This document shows, piece by piece, positions 18,957 through 27,759 of a DNA stretch of 64,000 bases; within the stretch, counting starts at the first letter, position 1, and every line of letters starts with the position of its first letter. The notes beneath the pieces were generated by a model. The model saw only the letters and a program-made list of their open reading frames with translations. It was not told the origin of the DNA and ran no database searches. A program made the position numbers and the translations under genes. The DNA comes from Burkholderiales bacterium. GTDB taxonomy: Bacteria; Pseudomonadota; Gammaproteobacteria; Burkholderiales; Burkholderiaceae_C. The stretch spans positions 25,335 to 89,334 of the forward strand of contig JACPUE010000007.1 of the NCBI GenBank assembly GCA_016192425.1, in the 5' to 3' direction.

Positions 18957-19738
18957 GCGCGCCCGCCCCTCCCCCCGGCCGCCTGTACCTGGTGCCCGCC
19001 CCGCTGGACTTTGGCTGCGAGCCCGCGGTGCCGCTGCGCGACGTTCTGCCCGAGGCCACGCTGGCCACGGCCGCCCGCATCACCCGCTGGGTGTGCGAAA
19101 ACGCCAAGAGCACGCGCGCCTACCTCAAACGCATCGACGCGCTGCACCCCCTGGCATTGCCCCTGCAGGAACAGCACATCACCGAACTGCCGCGCGAAGT
19201 GCACAAGAAAGGCGACCACGGCGACAAAGGCTCAGCGCCGTTTGACGCGCGCCCCCTGCTCGCCCCTGCCCTGGCGGGGCAGGACATGGGCCTGGTCAGC
19301 GAAGCGGGCATGCCTGCCGTGGCCGACCCTGGCAGCTCGGTGGTGCGCGCCGCGCACGCCCTGGGGCTGCAGGTGGTGCCGCTGGTAGGGCCGGTATCGC
19401 TGCTGCTGGCGCTGGCGGCCAGCGGGCTCAACGGGCAGAACTTTGCCTTTGTCGGCTACCTGCCGCAGGACGCCGCCGAGCGTGCGCAGCGCATCCGTGC
19501 GCTGGAGCACCTGGCGCTGCACAGCGGGCAGACACAACTGTGCATCGAAACCCCCTACCGCAATGCCGCCCTGCTGCAGGCCCTGCTGCACACCCTGCAG
19601 CCGGGCACCCACCTGGCCGTGAGCAGCGGCCTGACCCTGGCCAGCACCCATACGCGCAGCCAGACCGTGCGCCAGTGGCGCACGCAGCCCGACGGCCCCG
19701 GCAAGCACACGCCCGCCGTGTTTGCCATAGGGCGCTGA
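18953..19738 (+). CDS. SAM-dependent methyltransferase, tetrapyrrole-methylase family (RsmI-related)
   Basis: A 261-residue protein. LYLVPAPLDFG at the N-terminus, GLVSEAGMPAVADPGSSVVRAAHALG in the middle (quoted as two motifs, LVSEAGMPAVADPG and VVRAAHALG), and VPLVGPVSLLLALAASGLNG match the RsmI-like tetrapyrrole methylase fold. It is a diverged relative and not the 16S rRNA enzyme itself, since the RsmI N-terminal GNLPT-type start is replaced. It is coupled to maf by an ATGA overlap. The substrate is unknown. Confidence 0.82.
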   Translation: MSAPAPPPGRLYLVPAPLDFGCEPAVPLRDVLPEATLATAARITRWVCENAKSTRAYLKRIDALHPLALPLQEQHITELPREVHKKGDHGDKGSAPFDARPLLAPALAGQDMGLVSEAGMPAVADPGSSVVRAAHALGLQVVPLVGPVSLLLALAASGLNGQNFAFVGYLPQDAAERAQRIRALEHLALHSGQTQLCIETPYRNAALLQALLHTLQPGTHLAVSSGLTLASTHTRSQTVRQWRTQPDGPGKHTPAVFAIGR

Positions 19739-19759
19739 GCACGGCGCTGCAAACAAGGC

Positions 19760-19790
19760 TTGACTTCGAGTGCGCTCCAACTTCTAGGAT
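19760..19790 (+). promoter_or_regulatory. MerR-type promoter with 19-bp spacer
   Basis: TTGACT (19760-19765) and TAGGAT (19785-19790) are separated by 19 bases, the long spacer typical of promoters twisted open by MerR-family activators. A GAG...CTC dyad lies between them. Transcription would start about seven bases after the -10, that is at or next to the ATG at 19798, predicting a leaderless mRNA. Confidence 0.7.
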
Positions 19791-19797
19791 CGGTGGC

Positions 19798-20232
19798 ATG
19801 GAACCCTTCTTGACCATCACCGAAGTGGCGCGGCGCACGGGCCTGAGTGCACATACGCTGCGCTACTACGAGCGCGCGGGGCTGATCGCCCCCGTGGCGC
19901 GCGCCTGCGGTGGCCAGCGGCGATACGCGGCTGCGGATCTGGACTGGATCGGGTTCCTCCTGCGCTTGCGCGAGACCCGCATGCCCATCGAGCGCATGCT
20001 GGCATTCGCCAGGCTTCGCAGCCGAGGGGAAGGCACAGCGCCCGAACGTCGCCAGATGCTGCAAACGCATTTGGCCGACGTGCTGGACACCATTGCCACC
20101 ATGCAGCAAGCTGCACTGGTGCTGGAGCAGAAGATCGCCCATTACCAGGCGATGGAAGCCGCCCTTTCGGCCAACCCACCCACGCCTGAAAGGGGCAACC
20201 ATGACTGCATGCACCACCACACCGACGGATGA
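19798..20232 (+). CDS. MerR-family transcriptional regulator
   Basis: A 144-residue regulator. The N-terminal winged helix-turn-helix reads FLTITEVARRTGLSAHTLRYYERAGL, here given as its two parts TITEVARRTGLSAHTLRYYE and RAGLIAPV, and a coiled-coil dimerisation helix follows (about residues 75-120). The effector region has no metal-binding cysteine pair, and the type resembles MerR regulators of small-molecule or aldehyde stress. It probably controls its own promoter (19-bp spacer upstream) and the following gene. The last 32 bases overlap that gene in another frame. Confidence 0.9.
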   Translation: MEPFLTITEVARRTGLSAHTLRYYERAGLIAPVARACGGQRRYAAADLDWIGFLLRLRETRMPIERMLAFARLRSRGEGTAPERRQMLQTHLADVLDTIATMQQAALVLEQKIAHYQAMEAALSANPPTPERGNHDCMHHHTDG

Positions 20233-20605
20233 CCGCTACCACCGAGGGCTCGCCAAGCTGCGCGAGATCGACGGCAATGCCGGAGAGCGCGTCATTGAGA
20301 GCCTGTCCGGCATCGCCCCGGACTTTGCCCGCTACCTGATCGAATTTCCGTTCGGAGACATCTACTCGCGGCCGGGCCTGGACCTGCGCAGCCGCGAGAT
20401 CGCCGTGGTGGCAGCGCTCACGGCCATGGGCACCGCCACCGCCCAGCTCAAGGTGCATTTGCAGGCTGCGCTCAACGTGGGCGTGACACGCGAGGAAATT
20501 GTCGAAGTCATCATGCAGATGGCGGTGTATGCGGGCTTTCCGGCGGCACTCAATGCGCTGGCGGTAGCGCGCGAAGTGTTCGCAGCACCGCAGTGCGCCG
20601 ACTGA
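20201..20605 (+). CDS. Carboxymuconolactone decarboxylase family protein
   Basis: A 134-residue AhpD-like helical protein. The pattern LRSREIAVVAALTAMGTA, LKVHLQAALNVGVTREEIVE and QMAVYAGFPAALNAL is the PcaC/CMD core. The CxxC pair of peroxidase-type AhpD proteins is missing, so a redox role is unlikely. ATG 20201 has an AAAGGGGCAACC ribosome site and lies inside the merR end, giving a 32-base overlap and strong coupling. No muconate pathway genes are nearby, so the substrate is unknown. Confidence 0.88.
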   Translation: MTACTTTPTDDRYHRGLAKLREIDGNAGERVIESLSGIAPDFARYLIEFPFGDIYSRPGLDLRSREIAVVAALTAMGTATAQLKVHLQAALNVGVTREEIVEVIMQMAVYAGFPAALNALAVAREVFAAPQCAD

Positions 20606-20620
20606 GCGCCAGTGCCCGGC

Positions 20621-21424
20621 TCAGTGGCTGTGCGCCGCGCCGCTGACCAGCATCACCAGCCCCATGCCCAGCAGCAGCCAGACGACCTGCAGCACCGTCT
20701 CGCGCGCAGACACATGCCGCTGCAGCTGCGGAATCAGATCCGCCAAGGCCACATAGACAAAGCTGCTGGACGCCACGGCCAGAAAGAACGGCAGCCAGCC
20801 GTGCAACTGCCCCACCAGAAAGTAGCCCGCCGCACCGCCCAGCGCCGTGACGGCCCCTGCCAGCGACACCTTGACCAGCGCCACGCGGCGGCTGGCGCTG
20901 CTTTGGCGCAGCACCACCAGATCGCCCATGTGGTGCGGCACCTCGTGCGCCAGCACCGACAGCGCCGCCACCAGCCCCAGGCGCATGTCAGCCAGAAAGG
21001 CTGAGGCAATCAGCACCCCGTCGCCAAAGCAATGCACGCTGTCGCCGGTCAGCACCGTCCAACCACCGCCCGACGGCTTGGGATGGTGGTGATGGTGGGC
21101 ATGGTCGTGCGTATGGCCGTGCGCGGGGCCATGGTGCTCATGCCCGTGGTGCCACAGCTCGGCCTTGTCCAGCAAGAAAAAGAACACCAGCCCCACCAGC
21201 AGCGTGGCAAACAGCTCGTGCGCGTCCGCCTGGCTCTCGAACGCCTCAGGCAGCAGGTGCATGAAAGCCGTGGCCAGCAGCGCCCCGGCGGCCAGGCTCA
21301 GCAGATGGCGCGTGCCCACACCATCGGGCCGCGCGCCCAGGCCGGTGTTCAAAAGCATGGCGGCAAGCCACACGCTGCCGATCCCGGCAGCCAGAGTGGC
21401 CGTGATGATTGCTATCAAAGTCAT
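20621..21424 (-). CDS. ZIP-family metal transporter
   Basis: Inner-membrane divalent metal (zinc or iron) importer of 267 residues with about eight membrane segments. The cytoplasmic loop is very histidine-rich (WHHGHEHHGPAHGHTHDHAH and further His). Metal-site helices carry DSVHCFGDGVLIASAF and LAHEVPHHMGDLVVL, the HEx(P)H motif of ZIP proteins. The first six codons and the start codon lie in a short palindromic repeat; there is no ATG earlier in frame. It is convergent with the CMD gene, 15 bases apart. Confidence 0.9.
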   Translation of the reverse strand: MTLIAIITATLAAGIGSVWLAAMLLNTGLGARPDGVGTRHLLSLAAGALLATAFMHLLPEAFESQADAHELFATLLVGLVFFFLLDKAELWHHGHEHHGPAHGHTHDHAHHHHHPKPSGGGWTVLTGDSVHCFGDGVLIASAFLADMRLGLVAALSVLAHEVPHHMGDLVVLRQSSASRRVALVKVSLAGAVTALGGAAGYFLVGQLHGWLPFFLAVASSSFVYVALADLIPQLQRHVSARETVLQVVWLLLGMGLVMLVSGAAHSH

Positions 21425-21450
21425 AGCTATTAGCGCTTGTTGCGCTTGCC
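21408..21450 (+). repeat. Short palindromic repeat spanning the ZIP transporter start codon
   Basis: ATTGCTATCAAAGTCATAGC head followed by TAGCGCTTG and GCGCTTGCC. The ZIP ATG (21424-21422, minus strand) lies in the middle of the head, so the repeat provides the start codon and the first codons. Confidence 0.7.
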
Positions 21451-21676
21451 TTAGAAGGTATTTTTATGAATATCCCCAAGCGGGGACTTTGCGAAGGGTG
21501 CGCTGGCTGGCGAGCGCTGGCAAGGCATGGATTTTGATCTTAGCAAGCTTGTCAAGCACCCTGCGCCCGCGCACTGTGCAATACCCGCGCGCAAAACCCC
21601 TGAATCCACGCCTGGAGTGCCGCACGCCACGCCGTAGGTGTAAGGTGCCCCTATCCATTGCCACGCCCACACCGCC

Positions 21677-22576
21677 ATGCACATCCTTCTGACCGGCGCT
21701 ACCGGATTCATCGGCCAGACCCTGCATGCCGCCCTGCGCACCGCCGGGCACCAGGTGCGCGCCGGGGTGTCCCCCCGCAGCGCCCAGGCCAAGCCCCAGC
21801 CAGACCAGGTGCCCATGGATTTTGCCCGCGACACCACGCCCGAAGCCTGGCTGCCGCGCCTGCAGGGCATCGACGCGGTGGTCAACGCCGTGGGCGTGCT
21901 GCGCGACAGCGCCGCGCGCCCTATCGACGCCGTGCACCAGCACACCCCCTGCGCCCTGTTCCAGGCCTGCGCCCAGGCCGGCGTGCGCCGCGTGGTGCAG
22001 ATCTCGGCCCTGGGCATCAAAGGCAGCGCCACACGCTACGCCCGCACCAAGCTCGCCGCCGAAGCCTGCCTGCGCAGCCTGGCCGATGCCGGACAGATCG
22101 ACCCCGTCATCCTGCGCCCCAGCATGGTGTTCGGCAAAGGCGGCGACAGCAGCGCGCTGTTCATGAACCTGGCCCGCCTGCCCGTGGTGGTGTTCCCCGC
22201 ACCCATGCTCACGGCGCGCATCCAACCCGTGTCGGTGCACGACTTGGCCGCCGCCGTGGTGGCCCTGCTCGGCCCGGCCCTACGGCGCACAGGCACCATT
22301 GCCTGCACCGGCCCCGAGCCCCTGCGCATGGCCGACTTCGTCGCCAGCCTGCGCCAGCAGCAAGGCCACGCCCCCGCACTCGTGCTGCGCCTGCCCCTGC
22401 CGCTGACCCGCCTGAGCGCCCGCATGGGCGACCTGCTGCCCGCCTCGGTGCCCTGGTGCAGCGAATCGCTGGCCCTGCTGGACAGCGACAACGTGGGCGA
22501 CCCAGCGGAGTTCGAGCAGTTGCTGGGGCGGCCGGGGGTGCATTACAGCCGGTTGGTGGCGGGGGCGTGGGGATGA
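21677..22576 (+). CDS. NAD(P)-dependent epimerase/dehydratase-family protein
   Basis: A 299-residue atypical short-chain dehydrogenase. The nucleotide-binding motif LLTGATGFIGQTL is at residues 4-16, with VVQISALGIKG and RYARTKLAAE for the catalytic region and LRPSMVFGKGGD. The Ser-Tyr-Lys arrangement resembles NmrA/ComplexI-NDUFA9-type proteins. The C-terminal part (about 215-299) has no recognised domain. It is divergent from the ZIP gene across a 252-base region. No function can be assigned beyond the fold. Confidence 0.85.
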   Translation: MHILLTGATGFIGQTLHAALRTAGHQVRAGVSPRSAQAKPQPDQVPMDFARDTTPEAWLPRLQGIDAVVNAVGVLRDSAARPIDAVHQHTPCALFQACAQAGVRRVVQISALGIKGSATRYARTKLAAEACLRSLADAGQIDPVILRPSMVFGKGGDSSALFMNLARLPVVVFPAPMLTARIQPVSVHDLAAAVVALLGPALRRTGTIACTGPEPLRMADFVASLRQQQGHAPALVLRLPLPLTRLSARMGDLLPASVPWCSESLALLDSDNVGDPAEFEQLLGRPGVHYSRLVAGAWG

Positions 22577-22605
22577 GGTTGGAGCATTCTCGAATCCCAG
22601 GATGG

Positions 22606-23052
22606 TCACTTCCTCTGCGAAAAGGACAAGCGCTGAGATCCTGAAACAACGGGCGCAGCACGCAAAGCCTGTTTAAAACCCGGGGACTGGAATGAAATGA
22701 AGGCATTTGTTGGCCAGTTCATTTCGATCTTCCATGCGAAGGATGACGAACCACCTGGATAAGCAATGGGTTCACGTTGGACTTGGTAAATGCGCATTGG
22801 ACCCAGAGCCGCGCTTGAGGCGCTGTAGTCAACGGAGATCACGAGGTCGGTCGCCTCGTAAAAGATGAGATCTGCGGGGGCGATCCGAAACTCGAAGCCA
22901 GCCCCCGTCGTTTTGGGCTGCAACCATTCAACGAGGTAGTCGATGTCCAGGATAAGTTCGCCACTGCAGCCATCTGGCCCTTCGATCACACGAATGCCAT
23001 GCACGGCGCTGTCATGCCAGTTGTACTTTTCGAAACAGCCATAACGCGGCAT
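22606..23052 (-). CDS. Hypothetical protein of low GC content
   Basis: A 148-residue protein with no signal peptide or membrane segment. It begins MPRYGCFEKYNWHDSAVHGI and has LILDIDYLVEWLQP and FRIAPADLIFYEATDLVIS. The WHDS...LDIDY...EW pattern recurs in small uncharacterised bacterial proteins, some next to toxin genes, but I cannot name the family with certainty. GC is about 48% over 22681-22800, far below the neighbouring polA, suggesting recent acquisition. It lies 25 bases downstream of polA on the same strand, and the longer open frame upstream overlaps polA and is rejected. Confidence 0.75.
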   Translation of the reverse strand: MPRYGCFEKYNWHDSAVHGIRVIEGPDGCSGELILDIDYLVEWLQPKTTGAGFEFRIAPADLIFYEATDLVISVDYSASSAALGPMRIYQVQREPIAYPGGSSSFAWKIEMNWPTNAFISFQSPGFKQALRAAPVVSGSQRLSFSQRK

Positions 23053-23077
23053 CCCTGTCTCCCAGCGTTGGTCAATC

Positions 23078-25873
23078 TCAATGCGCCTTGTCCCAGTTCG
23101 GCCCCACCCCCACCTCGGCCAGCAGCGGCACCTTGAGCGCAGCCACACCGGCCATCAGGCGCGGGATGTGGCTGCGCAGCCAGTCCACCTCGCCCTCGGG
23201 CAGTTCGAACACCAGTTCGTCGTGCACCTGCATGATCATCTTGATGCCGGGCTTGTGCGCGTCCAGCTCTTTCTGCACGGCCACCATGGCCAGCTTGATG
23301 AGATCGGCCGCCGTGCCCTGCATGGGGGCGTTGATGGCGGCGCGCTCGGCGCCCGCGCGGCGGGAGCCGTTGGGCGAGGTGATCTCGGGCAGGTACAGGC
23401 GGCGGCCGAACACGGTTTCGACATAGCCCATGGACTTGGCGGCGGCCTTGGTTTCGTCCATGTACTGCTTCACGCCGGGGTAGCGCTGAAAGTAGCGGTC
23501 GATGTAGGCGGCAGCGGCCTTGGTTTCGATGCCCAGGTTTTTCGCCAGGCCGAAGCTGCTCATGCCGTAGATCAGGCCGAAGTTGATGACCTTGGCATAG
23601 CGGCGCTGCTCGCTGGTCACCTGGTCCAGCGCCACGCCGAACACCTCGGCGGCGGTGGCGCGGTGCACGTCCAGACCGGCGTGGAAGGCGTGCAGCAGCG
23701 CGTGGTCGCCGCTGATGTGGGCCATGATGCGCAGCTCGATCTGGCTGTAGTCGCTGCTCGCGATCACGCAGCCGGGCGGCGCCACGAAGGCCTCGCGCAC
23801 GCGGCGGCCCTCGGCGGTGCGGATGGGGATGTTCTGCAGGTTCGGGTCGTTGCTCGACAGCCGCCCGGTGACGGCTACGGCCTGCGCGTAGTGCGTGTGC
23901 ACGCGGCCGGTGCGCGGCAGCGCCAATTGCGCGAGCTTGTCGGTGTAGGTGCCCTTGAGCTTGGTCAGGCTGCGGTGCTCCAGCAGCTTGGCGGGCAGGG
24001 GGTAGTCCTCGGCCAGCTTTTCCAGCACCTCTTCGTCGGTGCTGCGCGCGCCGGTGGCGGTTTTCTTCACCACGGGCATGCCCAGCTTGTCGAAGAAGAT
24101 TTCGCCGAGCTGCTTGGGGCTGCTGAGGTTGAAGGGCTGGCCCGCGATCTCGTACGCCTCGGCTTCGAGTTGCAGGATGCGCTGGCCCAGCTCGTGGCTT
24201 TGCTGCGCGAGCGTGGGCGCGTCGATGAGCACGCCGTTGCGCTCGATGCGGTAGAGCGCCTCGCTGCTGGCGATTTCCAGCTCGTAGATGAAGCGCAGTT
24301 TCTCGTCGGCCTGCAGCAGCGGCCACAGGGCCAGGTGCACGTCCAGCGTCTGGTCCGAGTCTTCGCAGGAATAGGCGGCCGCCTTGTCCATCGGCACCTG
24401 GGCGAACGGAATCTGGTGCGCGCCCTTGCCGCACAGGTCTTCGTAGCTGATGCCGGTGCGGCCGGTGTGGCGCTCGGCCAGGCTGGACAGGCCGTGGGGC
24501 TTGTGCACTTCGAGCACGTAGCTTTGCAGCATGGTGTCGTGCACATAGCCCTGCACTTCGATGCCGTGGTTGGCGAACACATGGCGGTCGTATTTGACGT
24601 GCTGGCCCAGCTTGTGGTGCTTGGCGTCTTCCAGCCAGGGCTTGAGGCGCGCCAGCACTTCGTCGCGCGGCAGTTGCGCGGGGGCGTCCGGCCCGGCGTG
24701 GGCCAGCGGAATGTAGGCGGCCTCGCCGGGCTGCACGCTGAAACTGATGCCCACGATTTCGGCACGCATCTCGTCGAGCGAGGTGGTTTCGGTGTCCAGC
24801 GCTACCAGCTCGGCCTTCAGCAGGCGCTGCAGCCAGTGGTCGAAATCGGGCCAGTTGAGGATGGTGTCGTACACCACCGTGCGGTGCTGCGCGGCCTCAG
24901 CCACGGGGCTGGCGGAGTGGTCGGCAAACAGGTCGCCGCTCTCGCCGGGCATGGCCACGATGGGCGCGGGCGCGGCGGCAGCGGCGTCGCCCGCCAGCGT
25001 GCGCGCCAGGCCTTTGAAGCCGTAGGTGTCGCAGAAGGCCATGAGTGGCGCAGTCTGGGGCTGGCCGATGCGGATGGCGTCCAGCGCGGGCATGCCGGGC
25101 ACCCAGCCGTTCAGGTCGCAGTCGGTCTTGATGGTGAGCAGTTGGCGGCTGGTGGGCAGCCAGTCCAGCGCCTTGCGCAGGTTCTCGCCCACGGCGCCCT
25201 TGACCTCGCCGGCCCGCGCCACCAGGGCGTCCACCGAGCCGTATTCCTGCAGCAGCTTCACGGCAGTCTTGGGGCCCACCTTGTGCACGCCGGGCACGTT
25301 GTCCACCTGGTCGCCCACCAGCATCTGGTAGTCCAGCATCAGGCGGGCGGGCACGCCGAATTCGGCCTCCACCCCGGCCAGGTCGCGCACCTTGCCGCTC
25401 ATGGTGTCGATGATGGAGATGTGTTCGTTCACCAGTTGGGCCAGGTCCTTGTCGCCGCTGGAGATGACCACGTCAATGCCCTGGCGCGCGGCCGCCACGG
25501 CCAGGGTGCCGATCACGTCGTCGGCCTCCACGCCGGGCACGTCGAGCACGGGCCAGCCCATGAGGCGCACCACCTCGTGGATGGGCGCGATCTGGCTGCG
25601 CAGGTCGTCGGGCATGGGGCTGCGCTGCGCCTTGTACTCGGGGTAGAGCGCATCGCGGAAGGTGGGGCCCTTGGCGTCGAACACGCAGGCCGCGTAGGTG
25701 CAGGGAACGTCCTTCAGGAGCTTCTGCATCATGTTGATGATGATGCGGATGGCGCCGGTCTTTTGCACCGTGCCGTCGGGCAGGGTGGTGCTCATGGTTT
25801 CGCCGCCCGCAAAGAAGGCGCGGTAGAGGTAGCTGGAGCCGTCCACCAGCAGCAGGGTCTTTTTGTCGCTCAT
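23078..25873 (-). CDS. polA: DNA polymerase I
   Basis: Repair and Okazaki-fragment-processing polymerase of 931 residues. The N-terminal 5'-nuclease domain begins MSDKKTLLLVDGSSYLYRAF and includes VEADDVIGTLA and SSGDKDLAQLV. The 3'-5' proofreading domain keeps DTETTSLDE, KYDRHV and YSCEDSDQT, so its acidic metal ligands look intact. The polymerase domain has SSDYSQIELR, RRYAKVINFGLIYGMS and MQVHDELVFE. ATG 25873 gives the family N-terminus; the open frame continues 167 codons upstream without homology. Confidence 0.97.
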   Translation of the reverse strand: MSDKKTLLLVDGSSYLYRAFFAGGETMSTTLPDGTVQKTGAIRIIINMMQKLLKDVPCTYAACVFDAKGPTFRDALYPEYKAQRSPMPDDLRSQIAPIHEVVRLMGWPVLDVPGVEADDVIGTLAVAAARQGIDVVISSGDKDLAQLVNEHISIIDTMSGKVRDLAGVEAEFGVPARLMLDYQMLVGDQVDNVPGVHKVGPKTAVKLLQEYGSVDALVARAGEVKGAVGENLRKALDWLPTSRQLLTIKTDCDLNGWVPGMPALDAIRIGQPQTAPLMAFCDTYGFKGLARTLAGDAAAAAPAPIVAMPGESGDLFADHSASPVAEAAQHRTVVYDTILNWPDFDHWLQRLLKAELVALDTETTSLDEMRAEIVGISFSVQPGEAAYIPLAHAGPDAPAQLPRDEVLARLKPWLEDAKHHKLGQHVKYDRHVFANHGIEVQGYVHDTMLQSYVLEVHKPHGLSSLAERHTGRTGISYEDLCGKGAHQIPFAQVPMDKAAAYSCEDSDQTLDVHLALWPLLQADEKLRFIYELEIASSEALYRIERNGVLIDAPTLAQQSHELGQRILQLEAEAYEIAGQPFNLSSPKQLGEIFFDKLGMPVVKKTATGARSTDEEVLEKLAEDYPLPAKLLEHRSLTKLKGTYTDKLAQLALPRTGRVHTHYAQAVAVTGRLSSNDPNLQNIPIRTAEGRRVREAFVAPPGCVIASSDYSQIELRIMAHISGDHALLHAFHAGLDVHRATAAEVFGVALDQVTSEQRRYAKVINFGLIYGMSSFGLAKNLGIETKAAAAYIDRYFQRYPGVKQYMDETKAAAKSMGYVETVFGRRLYLPEITSPNGSRRAGAERAAINAPMQGTAADLIKLAMVAVQKELDAHKPGIKMIMQVHDELVFELPEGEVDWLRSHIPRLMAGVAALKVPLLAEVGVGPNWDKAH

Positions 25874-25982
25874 GCGGGCGATTGTGCACACATGGCGGGA
25901 CGTGGGGATTCTGGCGCCGCATCCTGCCTGGACAGGCCGATGTCGGCACAATGTCGCCCGTACCGCCCCTGGAGGAAAAGCC

Positions 25983-26399
25983 ATGAAACCCCTGCTGGCC
26001 CTGCTGATTGCCGCCGCCTGCCCGCTGGCCCTTGCCGATACCGATTTCAAGAACGTGCCCCCGCCCCTGCAAAAGGCGCTGCACGGCAACGCGCTCAAGT
26101 CGGCGCACATGGAGGATGGCGTGCTGCGCCTGCACACCAGCAAGGCCGAGGTGTCCGAGCTGGTGTATGCCACCTTCGTGTTCCACAACATCTGCGGCGA
26201 GCAGTGGATGAACCCGCAGCAGTTTGCACAGTTCGGGCTCCAGCGGGTGGAAATGCTCAGCGCCGACGGCAGCCAGGGCTTTGCCTTCGATGCGCGCGGC
26301 GATGTCTGCGAGCGCATGGGCCAGTTGGGCAAGAACTTCCGCACCTTCATCGGCCAGTACACGGTCAAGTGCACGGCGGGCGCCTGCCCGCGCCCCTGA
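25983..26399 (+). CDS. Small exported protein of unknown function
   Basis: A 138-residue protein with a clear signal peptide (MKPLLALLIAAACPLALA, cleavage before DTDF). The mature part has five cysteines, four of which could pair (ICGEQW, GDVCERMG, YTVKCTAGACP), as expected for an oxidised periplasmic protein. GGAGGAAAAGCC gives a good ribosome site before ATG 25983. It is divergent from polA and followed by the serine hydrolase gene after 100 bases. I recognise no family. Confidence 0.75.
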   Translation: MKPLLALLIAAACPLALADTDFKNVPPPLQKALHGNALKSAHMEDGVLRLHTSKAEVSELVYATFVFHNICGEQWMNPQQFAQFGLQRVEMLSADGSQGFAFDARGDVCERMGQLGKNFRTFIGQYTVKCTAGACPRP

Positions 26400-26499
26400 C
26401 GCAGAACGCATTTGCGTCAGCCGGGGAAACCCGCTGCCTTGTACTGCGCAGCTTGGTGTTCAATCGGCGCTGTCTTGTTACCGCAGGGGGAGTGCACCG

Positions 26500-27696
26500 T
26501 TGAAAGCCATCAAGAAAATCGCACTGGGTACGCTGGCGGCCTTGGTGCTTGCGGGTACGGCCGGCTGGTTCAGCCTGGACAAGGAAACGCGCGGCCTGCT
26601 CAAGGCCGTGCCCACCAACCGCGACCTGCTGTTCTGGAGCGTGCCGCAGCGCGATGCGGCCTTCCGTGCGCTGGATCGCATCCCGCTGCTGGCGAGGTGG
26701 CACGTGGTGCAGCCCAGCAGCACACCCCGGCCGCTGCCGCCAGGGCCGCCGCTGCAGCAATTGCCCGACATCGGCGCCTACATGGCAGGCCAGCGCAGCA
26801 GCGCGCTGCTGATCGTGCAAGACGGCAAGCTGCGCCTGGAGCGCTACGGCCTGGACTTTGACGCAGCCGGGCGCTGGACGAGTTTTTCGGTGGCCAAGTC
26901 CTTCACTTCCACGCTGTTGGGCGCAGCCCTGAAGGACGGCTACATCAAGAGCATGGACGACAAGGTCAGCACCTACATCCCGCAGATGAAGGGCTCGGCC
27001 TATGACGACGTGAGCATCCGCCAGCTGCTCACCATGACCTCGGGCGTGCGCTGGAACGAGGACTACGCCGACCCGAACGCCGACGTGGCAAAGTTCAACA
27101 ACCACCAGCCCGAGCCGGGGGTGGACGCCCTGGTGAGTTACCTGCGCCGCCTGCCGCGCGACGTGCCTGCGGGCGAGCGCTGGCACTACAGCACGGGCGA
27201 GACCAATCTGGTGGGCATTCTTGTGAGCCAGGCCACGGGCAAGCCGCTGGCGCAGTACCTGGAAGAAAAGATCTGGAAGCCCGCGGGCATGGAGCAGCAG
27301 GCCACCTGGATTCTGAGCAAGACCGGGCAGGAAATCAGCGGCTGCTGCATCCAGGCCGCCACGCGCGACTTTGCGCGCTTCGGCCTGTTCATCCTGGACG
27401 GCACCACGGCGGGCGAACGGAGCATCCTGCCTGAAGGCTGGCTGCAGCAGGCCACGAGCAAGCGCACCGACATCGGCCAAAGCGGGCGTGGCTACGGCTA
27501 CCAGTGGTGGACCTACGACGACGGCAGCTTTGCGGCGCGCGGCATTTTCGGCCAGGGCATCTTCATCGATCCGCAGCGCAAGCTGGTGATCGCCTCCAAC
27601 GCCAACTGGAGCGGCGGCGCCCGCGACCCCAAGGCCAGCGAGGCCCGCGAGGCCTTCTACAAGGCCGTGCAAAAGGCGGTGGATGCCGAGCGCTGA
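26500..27696 (+). CDS. Serine hydrolase of the beta-lactamase / class C fold
   Basis: A 398-residue protein with an N-terminal membrane anchor or signal (ALGTLAALVLAGTAGWF). The catalytic SxxK motif is FSVAKSFTS and the Tyr motif is HYSTGETN; these resemble NylB-like esterase/amidases more than true beta-lactamases. The C-terminal YGYQWWTYDDG and GIFGQGIFIDP are shared with that group. The only sensible start is TTG 26500 with a CAGGGGGA ribosome site eight bases upstream, since no ATG or GTG in frame precedes the hydrophobic segment. Substrate unknown. Confidence 0.88.
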   Translation: MKAIKKIALGTLAALVLAGTAGWFSLDKETRGLLKAVPTNRDLLFWSVPQRDAAFRALDRIPLLARWHVVQPSSTPRPLPPGPPLQQLPDIGAYMAGQRSSALLIVQDGKLRLERYGLDFDAAGRWTSFSVAKSFTSTLLGAALKDGYIKSMDDKVSTYIPQMKGSAYDDVSIRQLLTMTSGVRWNEDYADPNADVAKFNNHQPEPGVDALVSYLRRLPRDVPAGERWHYSTGETNLVGILVSQATGKPLAQYLEEKIWKPAGMEQQATWILSKTGQEISGCCIQAATRDFARFGLFILDGTTAGERSILPEGWLQQATSKRTDIGQSGRGYGYQWWTYDDGSFAARGIFGQGIFIDPQRKLVIASNANWSGGARDPKASEAREAFYKAVQKAVDAER

Positions 27697-27759
27697 AGCA
27701 TGACCCCAGCCCGTTGCGCCTGACCAACCCACAGCCCGCGAACCTGGCACGACCCCAGG

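Noticed and set aside
23081..26503. 1140-codon plus-strand open frame opposite polA
   Set aside because: It is the antisense shadow of a high-GC gene; composition is His/Gly/Val/Gln-rich without domains, while the minus frame is an unmistakable DNA polymerase I. Other long antisense frames (6255-8057, 28844-31030, 55462-57444) are rejected for the same reason.
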